NCBI GenBank assembly: GCA_023389855.1
Contig: JAEWDZ010000004.1
Location: forward strand, 1 to 64,000
DNA from: Bacteroidota bacterium
GTDB lineage: Bacteria > Bacteroidota > Bacteroidia > Bacteroidales > Porphyromonadaceae
DNA: 64,000 nucleotides
Reading direction: 5' to 3'
Shown: in pieces, positions 41,491 to 51,159 of the stretch
How positions within the stretch are numbered: the stretch's first letter is position 1
How the letters are laid out: the number at the start of each line of letters is the position of its first letter
Position numbers and translations under genes: made by a program
The notes under the pieces: model-generated
Told to the model about the DNA's origin: nothing
The model's database searches: none
The model's input: only the letters and a program-made list of their open reading frames with translations

Positions 41491-43875
41491 ATGATCAGCA
41501 GGAGTCTTTTATTTTTCTTGCCTTTATTGCTCGCAGCAATGTGGGGGACAAGCTATGCCGAGAACCATATTGTTACGATACAAGGGACTGTTTTTTCCGA
41601 TGCCAAAGAACCTTTGATAGGAGTTACAATTCAGATTGATAATAGTAAGGATGGAGTCATCAGCGATGCCCAAGGACACTATTGCATTAAAGTCTCAAAA
41701 GGTGAGCACAAGTTAAAGCTAACCTACGTCGGGTATAAAGAAAAAGAAGAATCCATTTACGCAGATTGCGACAAGCGTATCGATTTTTTTCTTAGCGAGG
41801 ATATTGTCTTAATAGGTAATGTTCGTGTTGTGGGAGAATCAAAAAATGTCAAAGTAAAAAAAAGTATCTTCTCTACAAATGCAATTGACATTTCCTCTAA
41901 ACTTAGTTCAATTCAGAGTATTACCAAAGAGGTGGAAAAAGGGGTTGGTGTTCGCGTACGAAGAAGTGGGGGACTCGGCTCTGATTTTAACATTACGCTT
42001 AATGGTCTCGGCGGAAACTCTATACGTTATTATATTGATGGAGTCCCCATGAATACAAAGGGAGAGTATTTTTCGTTAGAAAATATACCTTTACATATTA
42101 TTGATCGTATAGAAGTTTACAAAGGAGTAGTACCCGCATACTTAGGTGGTGATGCTCTTGGAGGAGCGATCAATATAATAACTACTGTAAAGAACAAGAA
42201 TTATTATGATTTATCCTATAGCATAGGATCTTTTTATACTCATCAACTAGATCTTAATGCCCAAATTATCGAATCCAAAACGGGGCTAACAATAAAACCA
42301 ACGCTTGCTTACAAATATTCGAAAAACAACTATTTGATGAAGAATGTCAGGGTATTGAATCCTGACAACAACCATTTTGAAGTAGGAAATTATAGACGTT
42401 TTCACGATGCATATAGCAATCTATTTTCCCAATTAGAAATAGGTTTTTCCAATAAGTCTTGGGCAGATTTCTTCTATTTTTCAGCCTCCTATTCTCATCT
42501 AAAAAAGGATATTCAAACGGGAGCTACACAGGATGTCGTTTATGGAGCCGCCTATAGGAAAAGCCATGCATACAGCCTAAGAGCTCGCTATAAAAAACGA
42601 GATCTTCTTATCGATGGTTTGACTTTATCGGCAGATCTTTCTCACACCATACAAAAGTCCTCAACCGTAGATACCGTCATGGCAATCTATTTCTGGAATG
42701 GCTATCGCAGGTCTTCTGATTTTGCAGAAATCAATTCTTACCCAGTAGTCCGTAATTATTACCGACCTTATACGACTGTTCGATTAAATATTGATTATAA
42801 ATTATCGCCACACAGTGATCTGAATCTAAACTACCTACTAACTGCCAATACAGATAATATGGAACAATTCACAAGTGACGAGACTAAAGCAAAAGGAAAA
42901 GCTACTGACTATCTCACACGTAATTTTATCAATTTGTCTTATGATCTTACCTTATACGAAGGTAAGAGTCGCTCTACTTTCTTTGTCAAGGAATTTATTA
43001 ATCACGTGAAAATAGAGGAAAAAAAAGTCGGTAGTGGGGCCCATTATCTTTCAGGATACGATAAAGATAAAGCAAATACAACTAAATGTTTTACAGCATA
43101 TGGCTTAGGATCACGCTATAGTTTTCACGACGCATTTGCAACGAAACTTTCGTATGAGTATAGTGTGCGTTTGCCAGGAGCAATGGAGTTATTGGGAGAT
43201 GGAGATGTTCTACAAGCTAATTATGCATTGGAACCAGAGAAAAGCAATAATTATAATCTGAATATTTATGGCAGTAGTGAACTGATTCCGCATCTCAATA
43301 TCTTCTATGAAGGAGGATTTTTTTATCGTAATATACACGATTTTATCATGGTCGTTCAAGACCGTGAAAAATACAGGTTCAAGAATCTATCCAGAATCAG
43401 CATAAAAGGTGTTGAATTGGAAATGGGCTTGAACTATCAAGATCAATTAAGTTTTAAAGGAAATCTGTCGTATGAAAAAGCTGTCGATATGATGGAAAGT
43501 AAAATCTCAGACGGCAAACCTAACGCAGCTTATAGACAGCAAATCCCGAACAGACCTACTTTCTATGCCAATTTGAACGCTTCGTACACGATGAAAAATA
43601 TTTTGGGTAAGGAGAATAGATTAACCTTAACGTATGATTTTCATCATGTAAAATGGTTTTATCTTACGTGGGCTACTTATGGACATCGAGATAGTAAATC
43701 CATTATCCCTACACAAAATGCTCATGATGTTTCTGCTACTTTCCTATGGCACAATAATCAATACAGCGTTTCCTTGGAATGCAATAATATTTTTGATGTC
43801 TTATTGTTTGATAACTACAAATTGCAGAAACCTGGGAGAGCCATCTTTTGTAAATTCCGCTTCTTTTTCAAATAA
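41491..43875 (+). CDS. TonB-dependent receptor with carboxypeptidase-like N-terminal domain (XusA-like)
   Basis: A 794-residue outer-membrane receptor from ATG 41491. Signal peptide MISRSLLFFLPLLLAAMWG to about residue 23. A CarboxypepD_reg-like domain follows at about 30-110 (VTIQGTVFSDAKEPLIGVT), then the plug (VRRSGGLGSDFNITLNGLGG; IDRIEVYKGVVPAYLGGDAL), then the barrel ending with CKFRFFFK. Downstream genes are a ferric-reductase-like membrane protein and a DUF4374 lipoprotein. That set resembles XusABC of Bacteroides, which uses xenosiderophores such as enterobactin-type compounds. The substrate here is inferred to be a siderophore or metal complex. The open frame runs back to a TTG at 41449, but the promoter covers that codon. 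Confidence 0.85.
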   Translation: MISRSLLFFLPLLLAAMWGTSYAENHIVTIQGTVFSDAKEPLIGVTIQIDNSKDGVISDAQGHYCIKVSKGEHKLKLTYVGYKEKEESIYADCDKRIDFFLSEDIVLIGNVRVVGESKNVKVKKSIFSTNAIDISSKLSSIQSITKEVEKGVGVRVRRSGGLGSDFNITLNGLGGNSIRYYIDGVPMNTKGEYFSLENIPLHIIDRIEVYKGVVPAYLGGDALGGAINIITTVKNKNYYDLSYSIGSFYTHQLDLNAQIIESKTGLTIKPTLAYKYSKNNYLMKNVRVLNPDNNHFEVGNYRRFHDAYSNLFSQLEIGFSNKSWADFFYFSASYSHLKKDIQTGATQDVVYGAAYRKSHAYSLRARYKKRDLLIDGLTLSADLSHTIQKSSTVDTVMAIYFWNGYRRSSDFAEINSYPVVRNYYRPYTTVRLNIDYKLSPHSDLNLNYLLTANTDNMEQFTSDETKAKGKATDYLTRNFINLSYDLTLYEGKSRSTFFVKEFINHVKIEEKKVGSGAHYLSGYDKDKANTTKCFTAYGLGSRYSFHDAFATKLSYEYSVRLPGAMELLGDGDVLQANYALEPEKSNNYNLNIYGSSELIPHLNIFYEGGFFYRNIHDFIMVVQDREKYRFKNLSRISIKGVELEMGLNYQDQLSFKGNLSYEKAVDMMESKISDGKPNAAYRQQIPNRPTFYANLNASYTMKNILGKENRLTLTYDFHHVKWFYLTWATYGHRDSKSIIPTQNAHDVSATFLWHNNQYSVSLECNNIFDVLLFDNYKLQKPGRAIFCKFRFFFK

Positions 43876-43916
43876 TACTAGTCGAGATTATACTAAACTA
43901 TACCAATTGTAATAAT

Positions 43917-44963
43917 ATGATCAGAACACTTATTGATTTACTTTACTTCTTCAATTCTCTGTCAGGCTTCTTAGTCGCGCTGATATTTTGGACTGTGGTA
44001 ACAGTCTCGTTTGCCAAAAGCATAAAAAAATATGCGCGTATTATTTATGTCGTTTTGGGTATTTTAGGTTTGATGACATTCCTTCCAGTACTCAGTTTAT
44101 GGGGGATAACGTGGATGAAAGTGTTATTTTATCCTGTGATATCAGATATATTTATTGAATACTCACATGCCACGTACGTTATACATCCGATCTTGGTGAT
44201 TATTATGTATATGGGGGCTTTTAGACCCTCGATACCGGCAATTGCTAAACTTATGAATATTCGTAAAGAATTATCTATTATGGTCGGATTTGCCGTAATC
44301 CCTCATGCAATAAATCGGATTATTATGGTAGTGCCTAGCGCCTATCAATTTTTTGCTGATCGTAGTACGCTTGAACAACAGCACGAAATCGTTAGTGTAT
44401 GGGGGCAGGGCGTTATGAATGCTGTTTTCCTTTTGGGTATACTTATGACACTTCTTTTTATCGTTTTATGGGTGACTTCATTTACAGGTATTCGTCGTAA
44501 AATGGGATTTAAAAAGTGGAAAGCTGTACAACGTTGGTCTTATGTCTTGTATGCTATGCTATTTATTCATGCTGTGGGTATTGATACGGGTATGCTTATT
44601 ACACACATCGAAAGTCAACGTATGACTCAAACTGTGGCTCAATCATTACAATCGTCCAATCCTCATATACAGAAAATGGTAGATGATGCAACTAGTAAAA
44701 AGAAAAAAACTTCTTTTTTAGGAATGACAATCAAAGAAAATAATCCCGCTGACAATGGAGGGAAACGCGGTTTTGGGTCCAAGTTCAAATTCTCAAATGT
44801 GGAGTTTTCTACAGAATGTAGTTGCATTGCCAATATATTTATTTTAGTAGTGATCTACGGATCTTACCTCTTTTTCCGATTGAGAAAGGCCTTTAGAGAT
44901 AGGACTAAAAAGAGTAGGTTATACTCCAATAATGAAAAGCAACATATAGCTAACCAATTATAA
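43917..44963 (+). CDS. Inner-membrane protein, ferric-reductase/cytochrome-b-like
   Basis: A 348-residue protein with about seven hydrophobic segments, including FLVALIFWTVVTVSFA, VVLGILGLMTFLPVLSLWGI, VLLGILMTLLFIVLWVTSF-like (VFLLGILMTLLFIVLWVTSF) and IANIFILVVIYGSYLFF. Histidines lie in or near membrane segments: SHATYVIHP near residues 82-90, VIPHAINRI near residues 122-130, and LFIHAVGIDTG near residues 218-228. Their spacing suggests haem ligation as in ferric-reductase-like (FRD/YedZ) domains. In Bacteroides XusC this position is a PepSY-type reductase, so this may be a functional equivalent reducing the iron complex at the inner membrane. It is a hypothesis from topology and neighbours. 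Confidence 0.65.
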   Translation: MIRTLIDLLYFFNSLSGFLVALIFWTVVTVSFAKSIKKYARIIYVVLGILGLMTFLPVLSLWGITWMKVLFYPVISDIFIEYSHATYVIHPILVIIMYMGAFRPSIPAIAKLMNIRKELSIMVGFAVIPHAINRIIMVVPSAYQFFADRSTLEQQHEIVSVWGQGVMNAVFLLGILMTLLFIVLWVTSFTGIRRKMGFKKWKAVQRWSYVLYAMLFIHAVGIDTGMLITHIESQRMTQTVAQSLQSSNPHIQKMVDDATSKKKKTSFLGMTIKENNPADNGGKRGFGSKFKFSNVEFSTECSCIANIFILVVIYGSYLFFRLRKAFRDRTKKSRLYSNNEKQHIANQL

Positions 44964-44969
44964 TTCGTT

Positions 44970-46325
44970 TTGATGATGAAAAAAATATTTTATTTATTCG
45001 CAGCAATTGCAGTAATGTCGTTATTGACAGCATGTGAAAAAGGAACAATAAAAAGAGTTGAAGAAGCTGTAATCTCGTCAGGAAATTATCACCTGGACCT
45101 TTTTCTTTCGGTAGAGGGGACAAGTGCTAATGGCACTTATGTAGCCCGTGTCGATAAACCTTCTAATCCCGATCAGTCAATTAATGTAACAGGAAAGGGA
45201 GTGGATATTACTGGTAAGATAAACATTGGTGCTATCCAGAAAAATGGTTATTATTATTTTGCTACTGAGGGCAATGACGGATTGGTAAAATATCGTTTGA
45301 CAGGTAATCAATTACAGAGCATAGCGGAGTGTTCTTATGGGAAGAAAATCTTTAAGAAGGGGATGATGACTGGTGCTATATCAGCGTCTCATGAGTGGAT
45401 TGGCGATCACATTTTATTATTGTCGCAATACAGTACGGCTACAAAAAAACATATCTGGGCAAAATTTGACACACAGTCCATGACTCTTCTTTCTGAAGGA
45501 GAATTCGACCTACATGCAAAATATCCTGATGCGTTTAAATTCAGTACGTCTGGTCACTTCAGATATAGATCAACTGATGGAAAACTCTTATTTTTTACTT
45601 CCATTCATTACAAAGGAGAAGGTACACATCCTATGACCGGTGCTCCCAATACGATACGTGGTCCCCTAGCGGTAGTAGTCATGAATGAAAAAACTATGAG
45701 TATAGAAAAAGCGTTGAAAGACGATCGTGTTTCAGGTATTGCACTTGAAGCGTATGGGGATACTCAGCAAGAAAAAGCTTACTTTGATGATAAAGGAGAC
45801 TTGTATCTTATCTGCTTAAAAAAAGGATCAAAATATAAACCTGGAGGCCCCATACCTGAGTGTGTAATCATAAGAATGAAGAATGGTGAAACGGATACAG
45901 ATAGAGGTTATCTCTTTGAACCAGAAAAAGATACGAATATTCTTATTGTAAGATACTTAAGTCCTGGTAAAGCTCTCTTCTTTGTTGGTGATCATGAACG
46001 TTACTATAATGGCAATAAGCAAGATATCGAGAATTATGCATTTGATTCGTATTATTATGCTATTTTCGATAGCAGTGCTAAAACCCTCCGACGAATAAAA
46101 ATTGATGGCAAAGATCTTCCATGGAGTACGGGAGGTTTCAATAATTACATTGCATCAATAGATGATACTTTCTATATTGGCGTCAACGCTGTTACAAGAG
46201 ACAATGATATGCAGGCCTATGTGTATTCTTTAGATGCAAAGACTGAAACGGTAAAAGAGGCTTTCAAAATAGACGAAAGCTTAACCTTTTTGCGTATGTA
46301 TAGCGTAAAGAATACTGATAATTAA
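44970..46325 (+). CDS. DUF4374 lipoprotein (XusB-like)
   Basis: A 451-residue outer-membrane lipoprotein. Signal peptide ends in the lipobox LLTAC near residue 22. The rest forms repeated beta blades, such as SGNYHLDLFLSVEG, NGYYYFATEGNDGLVKYRL and GKLLFFTSIHYKGEG, consistent with a seven-bladed DUF4374 propeller. In Bacteroides, XusB of this family binds siderophores at the surface and hands them to the TonB receptor XusA. It begins 6 nt after the membrane protein and is followed by a strong terminator. The family assignment is good; ligand identity is unknown. Confidence 0.82.
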   Translation: MMMKKIFYLFAAIAVMSLLTACEKGTIKRVEEAVISSGNYHLDLFLSVEGTSANGTYVARVDKPSNPDQSINVTGKGVDITGKINIGAIQKNGYYYFATEGNDGLVKYRLTGNQLQSIAECSYGKKIFKKGMMTGAISASHEWIGDHILLLSQYSTATKKHIWAKFDTQSMTLLSEGEFDLHAKYPDAFKFSTSGHFRYRSTDGKLLFFTSIHYKGEGTHPMTGAPNTIRGPLAVVVMNEKTMSIEKALKDDRVSGIALEAYGDTQQEKAYFDDKGDLYLICLKKGSKYKPGGPIPECVIIRMKNGETDTDRGYLFEPEKDTNILIVRYLSPGKALFFVGDHERYYNGNKQDIENYAFDSYYYAIFDSSAKTLRRIKIDGKDLPWSTGGFNNYIASIDDTFYIGVNAVTRDNDMQAYVYSLDAKTETVKEAFKIDESLTFLRMYSVKNTDN

Positions 46326-46341
46326 TTCTTTTTTAATTCAT

Positions 46342-46379
46342 AAGACTCCCCTATAGGGATACACCTATAGGGGAGTCTT
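46342..46379 (+). terminator. Terminator of the Xus-like operon
   Basis: AAGACTCCCCTATAGG (46342-46357) and its exact complement CCTATAGGGGAGTCTT (46364-46379) form a 16-bp perfect stem with a 6-nt loop. The upstream side holds A-rich sequence and the downstream end continues with T. Confidence 0.92.
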
Positions 46380-46656
46380 TGATTACAAGTTCATTAACAA
46401 TATATTGCTATCCCTCTCTATTATTTTCTTCACGGGCGTATCGATTTTGATTTTATCTCTTTTCTTCTTTGGTCGTTCGTGCTTGTTATGTAAGGTATGG
46501 AAGATAAACGGTAGTATTGCGTTGCACTTGAAATCTTCTAGAATCCGTTTTGCACTCTTATTTAGAGATAATCTAAAATCATGGATTACTGGAAGTCGTG
46601 TGGAAATAAGGCTACTATTTTACAATCGAAAAACAATAGAGAGGTTTTGCAGTTGG

Positions 46657-47571
46657 TTATGCTATATGGTAGCGTACGCAATATTGCTTGAAAAGTTCGT
46701 TTATAATACCGTCAGCGAGTCCTGCTGTAGGTACGGCGATACCGTTTACAGATAAGGAATTAACTACTTCCAAAAAAATTGAGGCTGCTGGTACAATGAC
46801 TTCTGCACGATCACCTTTTAGATTATACTTTCTTATCCGTTCATCGATAGACATATTTGTCATATCATCGTATAGGCGTTGTAAACTATCGGTAGAAATA
46901 AAGTTATCCCTTCCATTCTTTTTTTCTTGTAAACGAACCAATTTATTAATATTTCCCCCAGTGCCTACAATCGCAAAGTCAGAGTATTTATTTTTGAGAG
47001 ATAGTAGAGTTTCTTTAAAAGAATCGTACGTCTCTGGTTTAACACAATCCTGTAATATACGTACTGTGCCAATGTTGAATGAGGTCGCTAATAAATGATT
47101 GTTGTTTTCAAAAAGATTCAATTCCGTGCTTCCGCCTCCGACATCTACGAAGAGTTGATGACTGCTAGGATTGTCTTTATTTATACTTTTTATTCGTATA
47201 TCACTAAGTAATCTTGCCTCTTCTTCGCCAGAGATAATTTCTATTTTAATACCAGTCTTATGGTGTACTTTGCGAATGATCCTCTTGTTATTGCTTACTT
47301 TACGCATGGCGCTCGTAGCACATGCGCGATAATCGCTCACCTCGAATATTTTCATTAGATGACGGAAAGCCTTCATTAAGGAGATCATTTTATTTACAGT
47401 CTCCTTACTAATTTCGCCTTTAGAAAAAGCTTCCGTTCCTAGTCGTAGAGGTACTCGTACAAGTTGTAACTTATTTATCTTTTTTTCGTTACTAGCGATA
47501 TCAACCTCTTTTAGTAAAAGACGTATAGCATTTGAGCCTATATCAATAGCTGCAAAGATCTTATTGTTCAT
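46657..47571 (-). CDS. Exopolyphosphatase/pppGpp phosphatase family protein
   Basis: A 304-residue member of the Ppx/GppA actin-like ATPase-fold family. AAIDIGSNAIRLLL at residues 7-20 and VDVGGGSTELNLF near residues 142-154 are the two phosphate loops; GEEEARL near residues 115-121 is a conserved catalytic glutamate region. At about 300 residues it is the short form without the C-terminal HD domain of GppA. It hydrolyses polyphosphate or pppGpp. Its gene lies 9 nt after ppk on the same strand, so it probably degrades what Ppk makes. Confidence 0.93.
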   Translation of the reverse strand: MNNKIFAAIDIGSNAIRLLLKEVDIASNEKKINKLQLVRVPLRLGTEAFSKGEISKETVNKMISLMKAFRHLMKIFEVSDYRACATSAMRKVSNNKRIIRKVHHKTGIKIEIISGEEEARLLSDIRIKSINKDNPSSHQLFVDVGGGSTELNLFENNNHLLATSFNIGTVRILQDCVKPETYDSFKETLLSLKNKYSDFAIVGTGGNINKLVRLQEKKNGRDNFISTDSLQRLYDDMTNMSIDERIRKYNLKGDRAEVIVPAASIFLEVVNSLSVNGIAVPTAGLADGIINELFKQYCVRYHIA

Positions 47572-47580
47572 AGCTCAGGT

Positions 47581-49665
47581 TTATCCTTTCAGATTATTTC
47601 TTTCATTCTCGATATAATAACTATATAGAGCCTCTTGGCTGTGAAACAATGGTTTCTCGTGCGTGTAACGAAGCGGTATTCTATCATTATAATTGACGTA
47701 ATGTGACTGCGAAGTATCTTTCAAACCATACTCAACGATGGTCATCAATTCTTCCTGTATAGCTGGGTCGTATACGGGTGTCATGACTTCTATACGACGT
47801 TTCAGATTGCGCTCCATCCAATCGGCGCTACCTATAAAAAACTTTGGATTTCCTGCATGCGCAAAGATAAGAATTCGTGAGTGCTCTAAAAAACGGGCAA
47901 TGATACCGTGCTGAATGATATGATCACTTGTCCCTTTGACGTCAGGTACTAGCGAACAATTTCCTCTAACCAATAATTCTACTGATACACCAGCCTGACT
48001 TGCTGCATATAGCTTAGCAATAATTTGTTCGTCTGTAATATGGTTTATTTTTACTTTGATGAAAGCCTTCTGACCAGCCTTAGCCGAATTGATCTCGAAG
48101 TCTATGAGTCGGAGTATCTTCTCCTTCATATTAATCGGAGATACCATCAATTCTCTATAACGGTGGTGTACAAATGGATGTTCGATAAAATTAAAAACTT
48201 TCAGTACTTCGCTGACAATGTTCTTCCTCGCGGTCATTAGCATGTAGTCGGTATATAACTTGGCTGTACCTTCATGCATATTGCCTGTTCCTATACAAGC
48301 TATATTTCCCCGTGAGGTTCTTATATAACACAGCTTAGCATGTACTTTTAACTCTTCGGGTCCAAAAAGAACGCGGATACCAGCCGCCTCCATTTTTTTG
48401 CTCCATGCGATGTTTCTTGCTTCATCAAAACGTGCAAATAACTCTATAACAGCTGTAACCTTTTTACCATTTGCAGCTGCAGCTAAAAGAGCTTTAATCA
48501 CGTTAGAGTCCTTTGCCACTCGATAGAGGGTGATCTTTATTTCCTTAACATCATCGTTTATGGCTACCTCGCGGAGTAGCGATAAAAAGGGATCAAAACG
48601 ACGATAGGGTACATGTAGCCCGATATCTTTTTGAAATATCTTGTCGATAATGCTTTCTGAAAAATCTTGACATGGGCCCATCAATGGAGGAAGAGGTGAA
48701 AATGTGTACTCGCTGCGCTCGACATCAGGAAATGTCATGAGATCTTTGCTGTTGTGATAACGATTACTTTTAATCAGCGAGTCGTACTTATCGATCTCTG
48801 CAAAATCTATTAACGCTTTTTCTATATGGTGTGGCATCTCTCTATCAAGAACAATACGAAGCATATCACCACGAGTTCTTTTTTCTAGTCCGTAGTAGAC
48901 CCGTTCCATCACACCTATGCCGATGTCTTCTTCTACGTCCATTTCTGCATTTTTAGTAAACTTGAATGCATAAGCATCAAAACTGGCGTATTGCTTACCG
49001 ATGAAAATATATGGCATACAGACACGAATGACATCGTCTAAAAACATGATGTATATCTTGCTACCATTATCTTTTAGTCGGATAAAGCGGCCAAAATTTT
49101 CTGTAGGGAGTTGAATCAGAGCTATGTCACTGCTTTTGGAAATTCCTTTCTTATCTTTTTTTCTCAGATCAACAGCAAGATAGAGAGCTTCATCCATCTC
49201 ATCGCTAGAAAATTTTATGCGATCGAGATAGATAGGGTTGATACTTCCATTGAGTTTTTCTAGATAGATGTCTGTCACTTCTTTTCTTTGAGCAGAGGTG
49301 ATATTATTTTCATCAACAATGTAGATACCTTCTTGCTCTAGTTCTTTGATGATCTCGTTAAATGCAGTTTCAAATTCCTTAGCATAATCAGCTACTATTT
49401 CATAAATACGTTGTAAGGTTTGTAAGGCTTTTGTGCGAGTACGTTTAGGGTTCTTCTTATTGATGGCCATTCGCTGTTGTGATGCAACACGGACTCTAAA
49501 AAACTCATCAATATTGTTCGAGTATATACTCAAAAAGTTAAGGCGCTCTTTCAAGGGGACATCCTTGCGTCGTGCTTCGAGTAAGATGCGATGGTTGAAA
49601 TACAACCAACTTTCATCTCTTTCAACTAGAGGTAACGAGGAAAAACGTTCTTTTTGGGGATCCAT
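47581..49665 (-). CDS. ppk: Polyphosphate kinase 1
   Basis: A 694-residue Ppk1 that makes polyphosphate from ATP. The N domain begins with ERDESWLYFNHRILLEARRK. The catalytic half has ELFARFDEARNIAWSKKMEA and LKVHAKLCYI, whose histidine is likely the autophosphorylated one, then GNMHEGTAKLYTDYML, and later the second conserved LEHSRILIFAHAGN. I chose ATG 49665 because a -7 element lies at 49689-49696, inside the frame that continues to a TTG at 49716. It is paired with an exopolyphosphatase gene and is divergent from nspC. Confidence 0.93.
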   Translation of the reverse strand: MDPQKERFSSLPLVERDESWLYFNHRILLEARRKDVPLKERLNFLSIYSNNIDEFFRVRVASQQRMAINKKNPKRTRTKALQTLQRIYEIVADYAKEFETAFNEIIKELEQEGIYIVDENNITSAQRKEVTDIYLEKLNGSINPIYLDRIKFSSDEMDEALYLAVDLRKKDKKGISKSSDIALIQLPTENFGRFIRLKDNGSKIYIMFLDDVIRVCMPYIFIGKQYASFDAYAFKFTKNAEMDVEEDIGIGVMERVYYGLEKRTRGDMLRIVLDREMPHHIEKALIDFAEIDKYDSLIKSNRYHNSKDLMTFPDVERSEYTFSPLPPLMGPCQDFSESIIDKIFQKDIGLHVPYRRFDPFLSLLREVAINDDVKEIKITLYRVAKDSNVIKALLAAAANGKKVTAVIELFARFDEARNIAWSKKMEAAGIRVLFGPEELKVHAKLCYIRTSRGNIACIGTGNMHEGTAKLYTDYMLMTARKNIVSEVLKVFNFIEHPFVHHRYRELMVSPINMKEKILRLIDFEINSAKAGQKAFIKVKINHITDEQIIAKLYAASQAGVSVELLVRGNCSLVPDVKGTSDHIIQHGIIARFLEHSRILIFAHAGNPKFFIGSADWMERNLKRRIEVMTPVYDPAIQEELMTIVEYGLKDTSQSHYVNYNDRIPLRYTHEKPLFHSQEALYSYYIENERNNLKG

Positions 49666-49688
49666 GTATTCGATCGTATTGGTTACTG

Positions 49689-49696
49689 CAAATATA
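49689..49696 (-). promoter_or_regulatory. -7 element of the ppk promoter
   Basis: Minus-strand TATATTTG. A TTG 17 nt upstream is a little closer than usual. The start of transcription would be near 49684, giving about a 20-nt leader to ATG 49665. Confidence 0.6.
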
Positions 49697-49923
49697 CTCT
49701 TTTTTTGTGAGAACAACCTCTCTACTTTACGTCCTTTTTTATAGTTTGATACTAGGGGTGTTTCTTGCTAGATATTGTTGTTTACATTTTATGACCGTGC
49801 GCTAAGACTGTAATGATGATAAAAGAATGGACATGACTTATTAACCAGTAAGTTTTTAGTTTTTTTGCTCCTTTTTCATGTATAATGAAGAGTATCTTTC
49901 TATATTATATCAATAGATTTGTG

Positions 49924-49931
49924 TAACTTTG
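49924..49931 (+). promoter_or_regulatory. -7 element of nspC, close to the start codon
   Basis: TAACTTTG at 49924-49931, with only 7 nt before the ATG at 49939. A TTTC 23 nt upstream is a weak -33 match. Transcription would start at about 49935-49938, so the mRNA may be leaderless or begin within a few bases of ATG. Confidence 0.65.
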
Positions 49932-49938
49932 CGCTGAA

Positions 49939-51144
49939 ATGAGTATGACTGATTACAGATCACAATATCCTTTTAATTTTCCTTTTTCAGGGCCCGCCTA
50001 CGTAGTAGAAGAGAAATTGCTTTTACGTAACATAGACTTGATAAGTCAAGTGGCTCAGCAAACAGACGTAAAGATCCTAATGGCTTTTAAGTCTTTTGCC
50101 TCTTGGCGTCTGTTCCATTTTTTTCGAGAAAAGGCTTTCCATGCCGCTGTAAGCAGCCTCAATGAGGCGCAATTAGCTCTCGAAGAGTTAGACTCTTTAG
50201 GACATGCTTTCTCGCCATCCTATACGAAAGAAGAATTCGAAGAGTGGCAAAAATTATGCTCACACATTACCTTTAATTCGCTTTCGCAGGCTACAGAATT
50301 ATTACCATACGCTGATCTAAAATCGCATAAATTTGCTCTAAGAATTAATCCTCATTACTCTCCTGTAGAAACGCTATTATATAATCCTGGAGTGAAGGGA
50401 AGCCGTTTTGGAGTCCCCGCAAGCGAGTTGCCCCCGATTCTACCCCAGGGTATTACAGGCTTGCATGTTCATGTCTTATGTGAGAGCAATAGCTTTCATT
50501 TAGAGCATCTGCTCGCGGTATTGGAGAGAGATTTTTCCGATTATCTTAAACAGATCGAATATATCAACTTGGGAGGAGGTCATCTCATTACATCGCCCGA
50601 TTATAATGTAGATCATTTAGTTCAAGTCCTCAAAGCATTTAAGCAAAAACACCCCCATCTGTCTGTTTTCATGGAGCCGGGAAGTGCTTTTACATACCGT
50701 ACGGGTTACCTGCTTACGCATGTTGTCGATATTGTTGAGCATGCTGATATAAAAACTGCAATTATAGATGCTTCGTTTACTTGTCATATGCCGGATTGTT
50801 TAGAAATGCCCTATCATCCAGTGATCCGTGGTGCGGAATTATGCCCTGAAACAATAGATCGTCCTATTGATTGGTCAAAGGAAAAAATAAATACAACCGG
50901 TTTCCTTTATAGAATAGGTGGGAATAGTTGCTTGAGTGGTGACTTTATGGGCGCATGGCGTTTCCCAAAAGCATTAAATATCGGTGATCCAATTCTTTTT
51001 GAGGATATGATTCACTATACCACAGTAAAAACGACTATGTTTAATGGTATTTCACATCCCTCTATAGTACTTCAGCACGTAGACGGTTCTTTCGAGATGC
51101 TACGTCGCTATACATATACCGATTACAAAAATAGAATGTGCTAA
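49939..51144 (+). CDS. nspC: Carboxynorspermidine decarboxylase
   Basis: A 401-residue PLP-dependent decarboxylase of the alanine racemase-like fold III. The PLP lysine is in ILMAFKSFASW near residues 45-55; VKGSRFGVPASEL near residues 152-164 and EYINLGGGHL near residues 208-217 hold the phosphate region. EPGSAFTYRTGYLLTHVVDI near residues 249-268 follows, and GGNSCLSGDFMG near residues 330-341 has the active-site Cys and Asp. It makes spermidine or norspermidine from the carboxy form, the route used by many gut and oral Bacteroidetes. The partner dehydrogenase is not in the window. It leads an operon nspC-ftsY-rimO-HU/LysM, with ftsY 15 nt downstream. A second in-frame ATG is at 49945. Confidence 0.92.
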   Translation: MSMTDYRSQYPFNFPFSGPAYVVEEKLLLRNIDLISQVAQQTDVKILMAFKSFASWRLFHFFREKAFHAAVSSLNEAQLALEELDSLGHAFSPSYTKEEFEEWQKLCSHITFNSLSQATELLPYADLKSHKFALRINPHYSPVETLLYNPGVKGSRFGVPASELPPILPQGITGLHVHVLCESNSFHLEHLLAVLERDFSDYLKQIEYINLGGGHLITSPDYNVDHLVQVLKAFKQKHPHLSVFMEPGSAFTYRTGYLLTHVVDIVEHADIKTAIIDASFTCHMPDCLEMPYHPVIRGAELCPETIDRPIDWSKEKINTTGFLYRIGGNSCLSGDFMGAWRFPKALNIGDPILFEDMIHYTTVKTTMFNGISHPSIVLQHVDGSFEMLRRYTYTDYKNRMC

Positions 51145-51159
51145 TATATTTTTTACGCT

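Noticed and set aside
46405..46755. 116-codon plus-strand frame after the Xus-like terminator
   Set aside because: It runs about 100 nt into the 3' end of the opposite exopolyphosphatase gene, and its Cys/Phe-rich composition looks like translation of non-coding or reverse-strand DNA.
49666..49716. TTG start for ppk
   Set aside because: A -7 element lies inside this segment; ATG 49665 is the better start.
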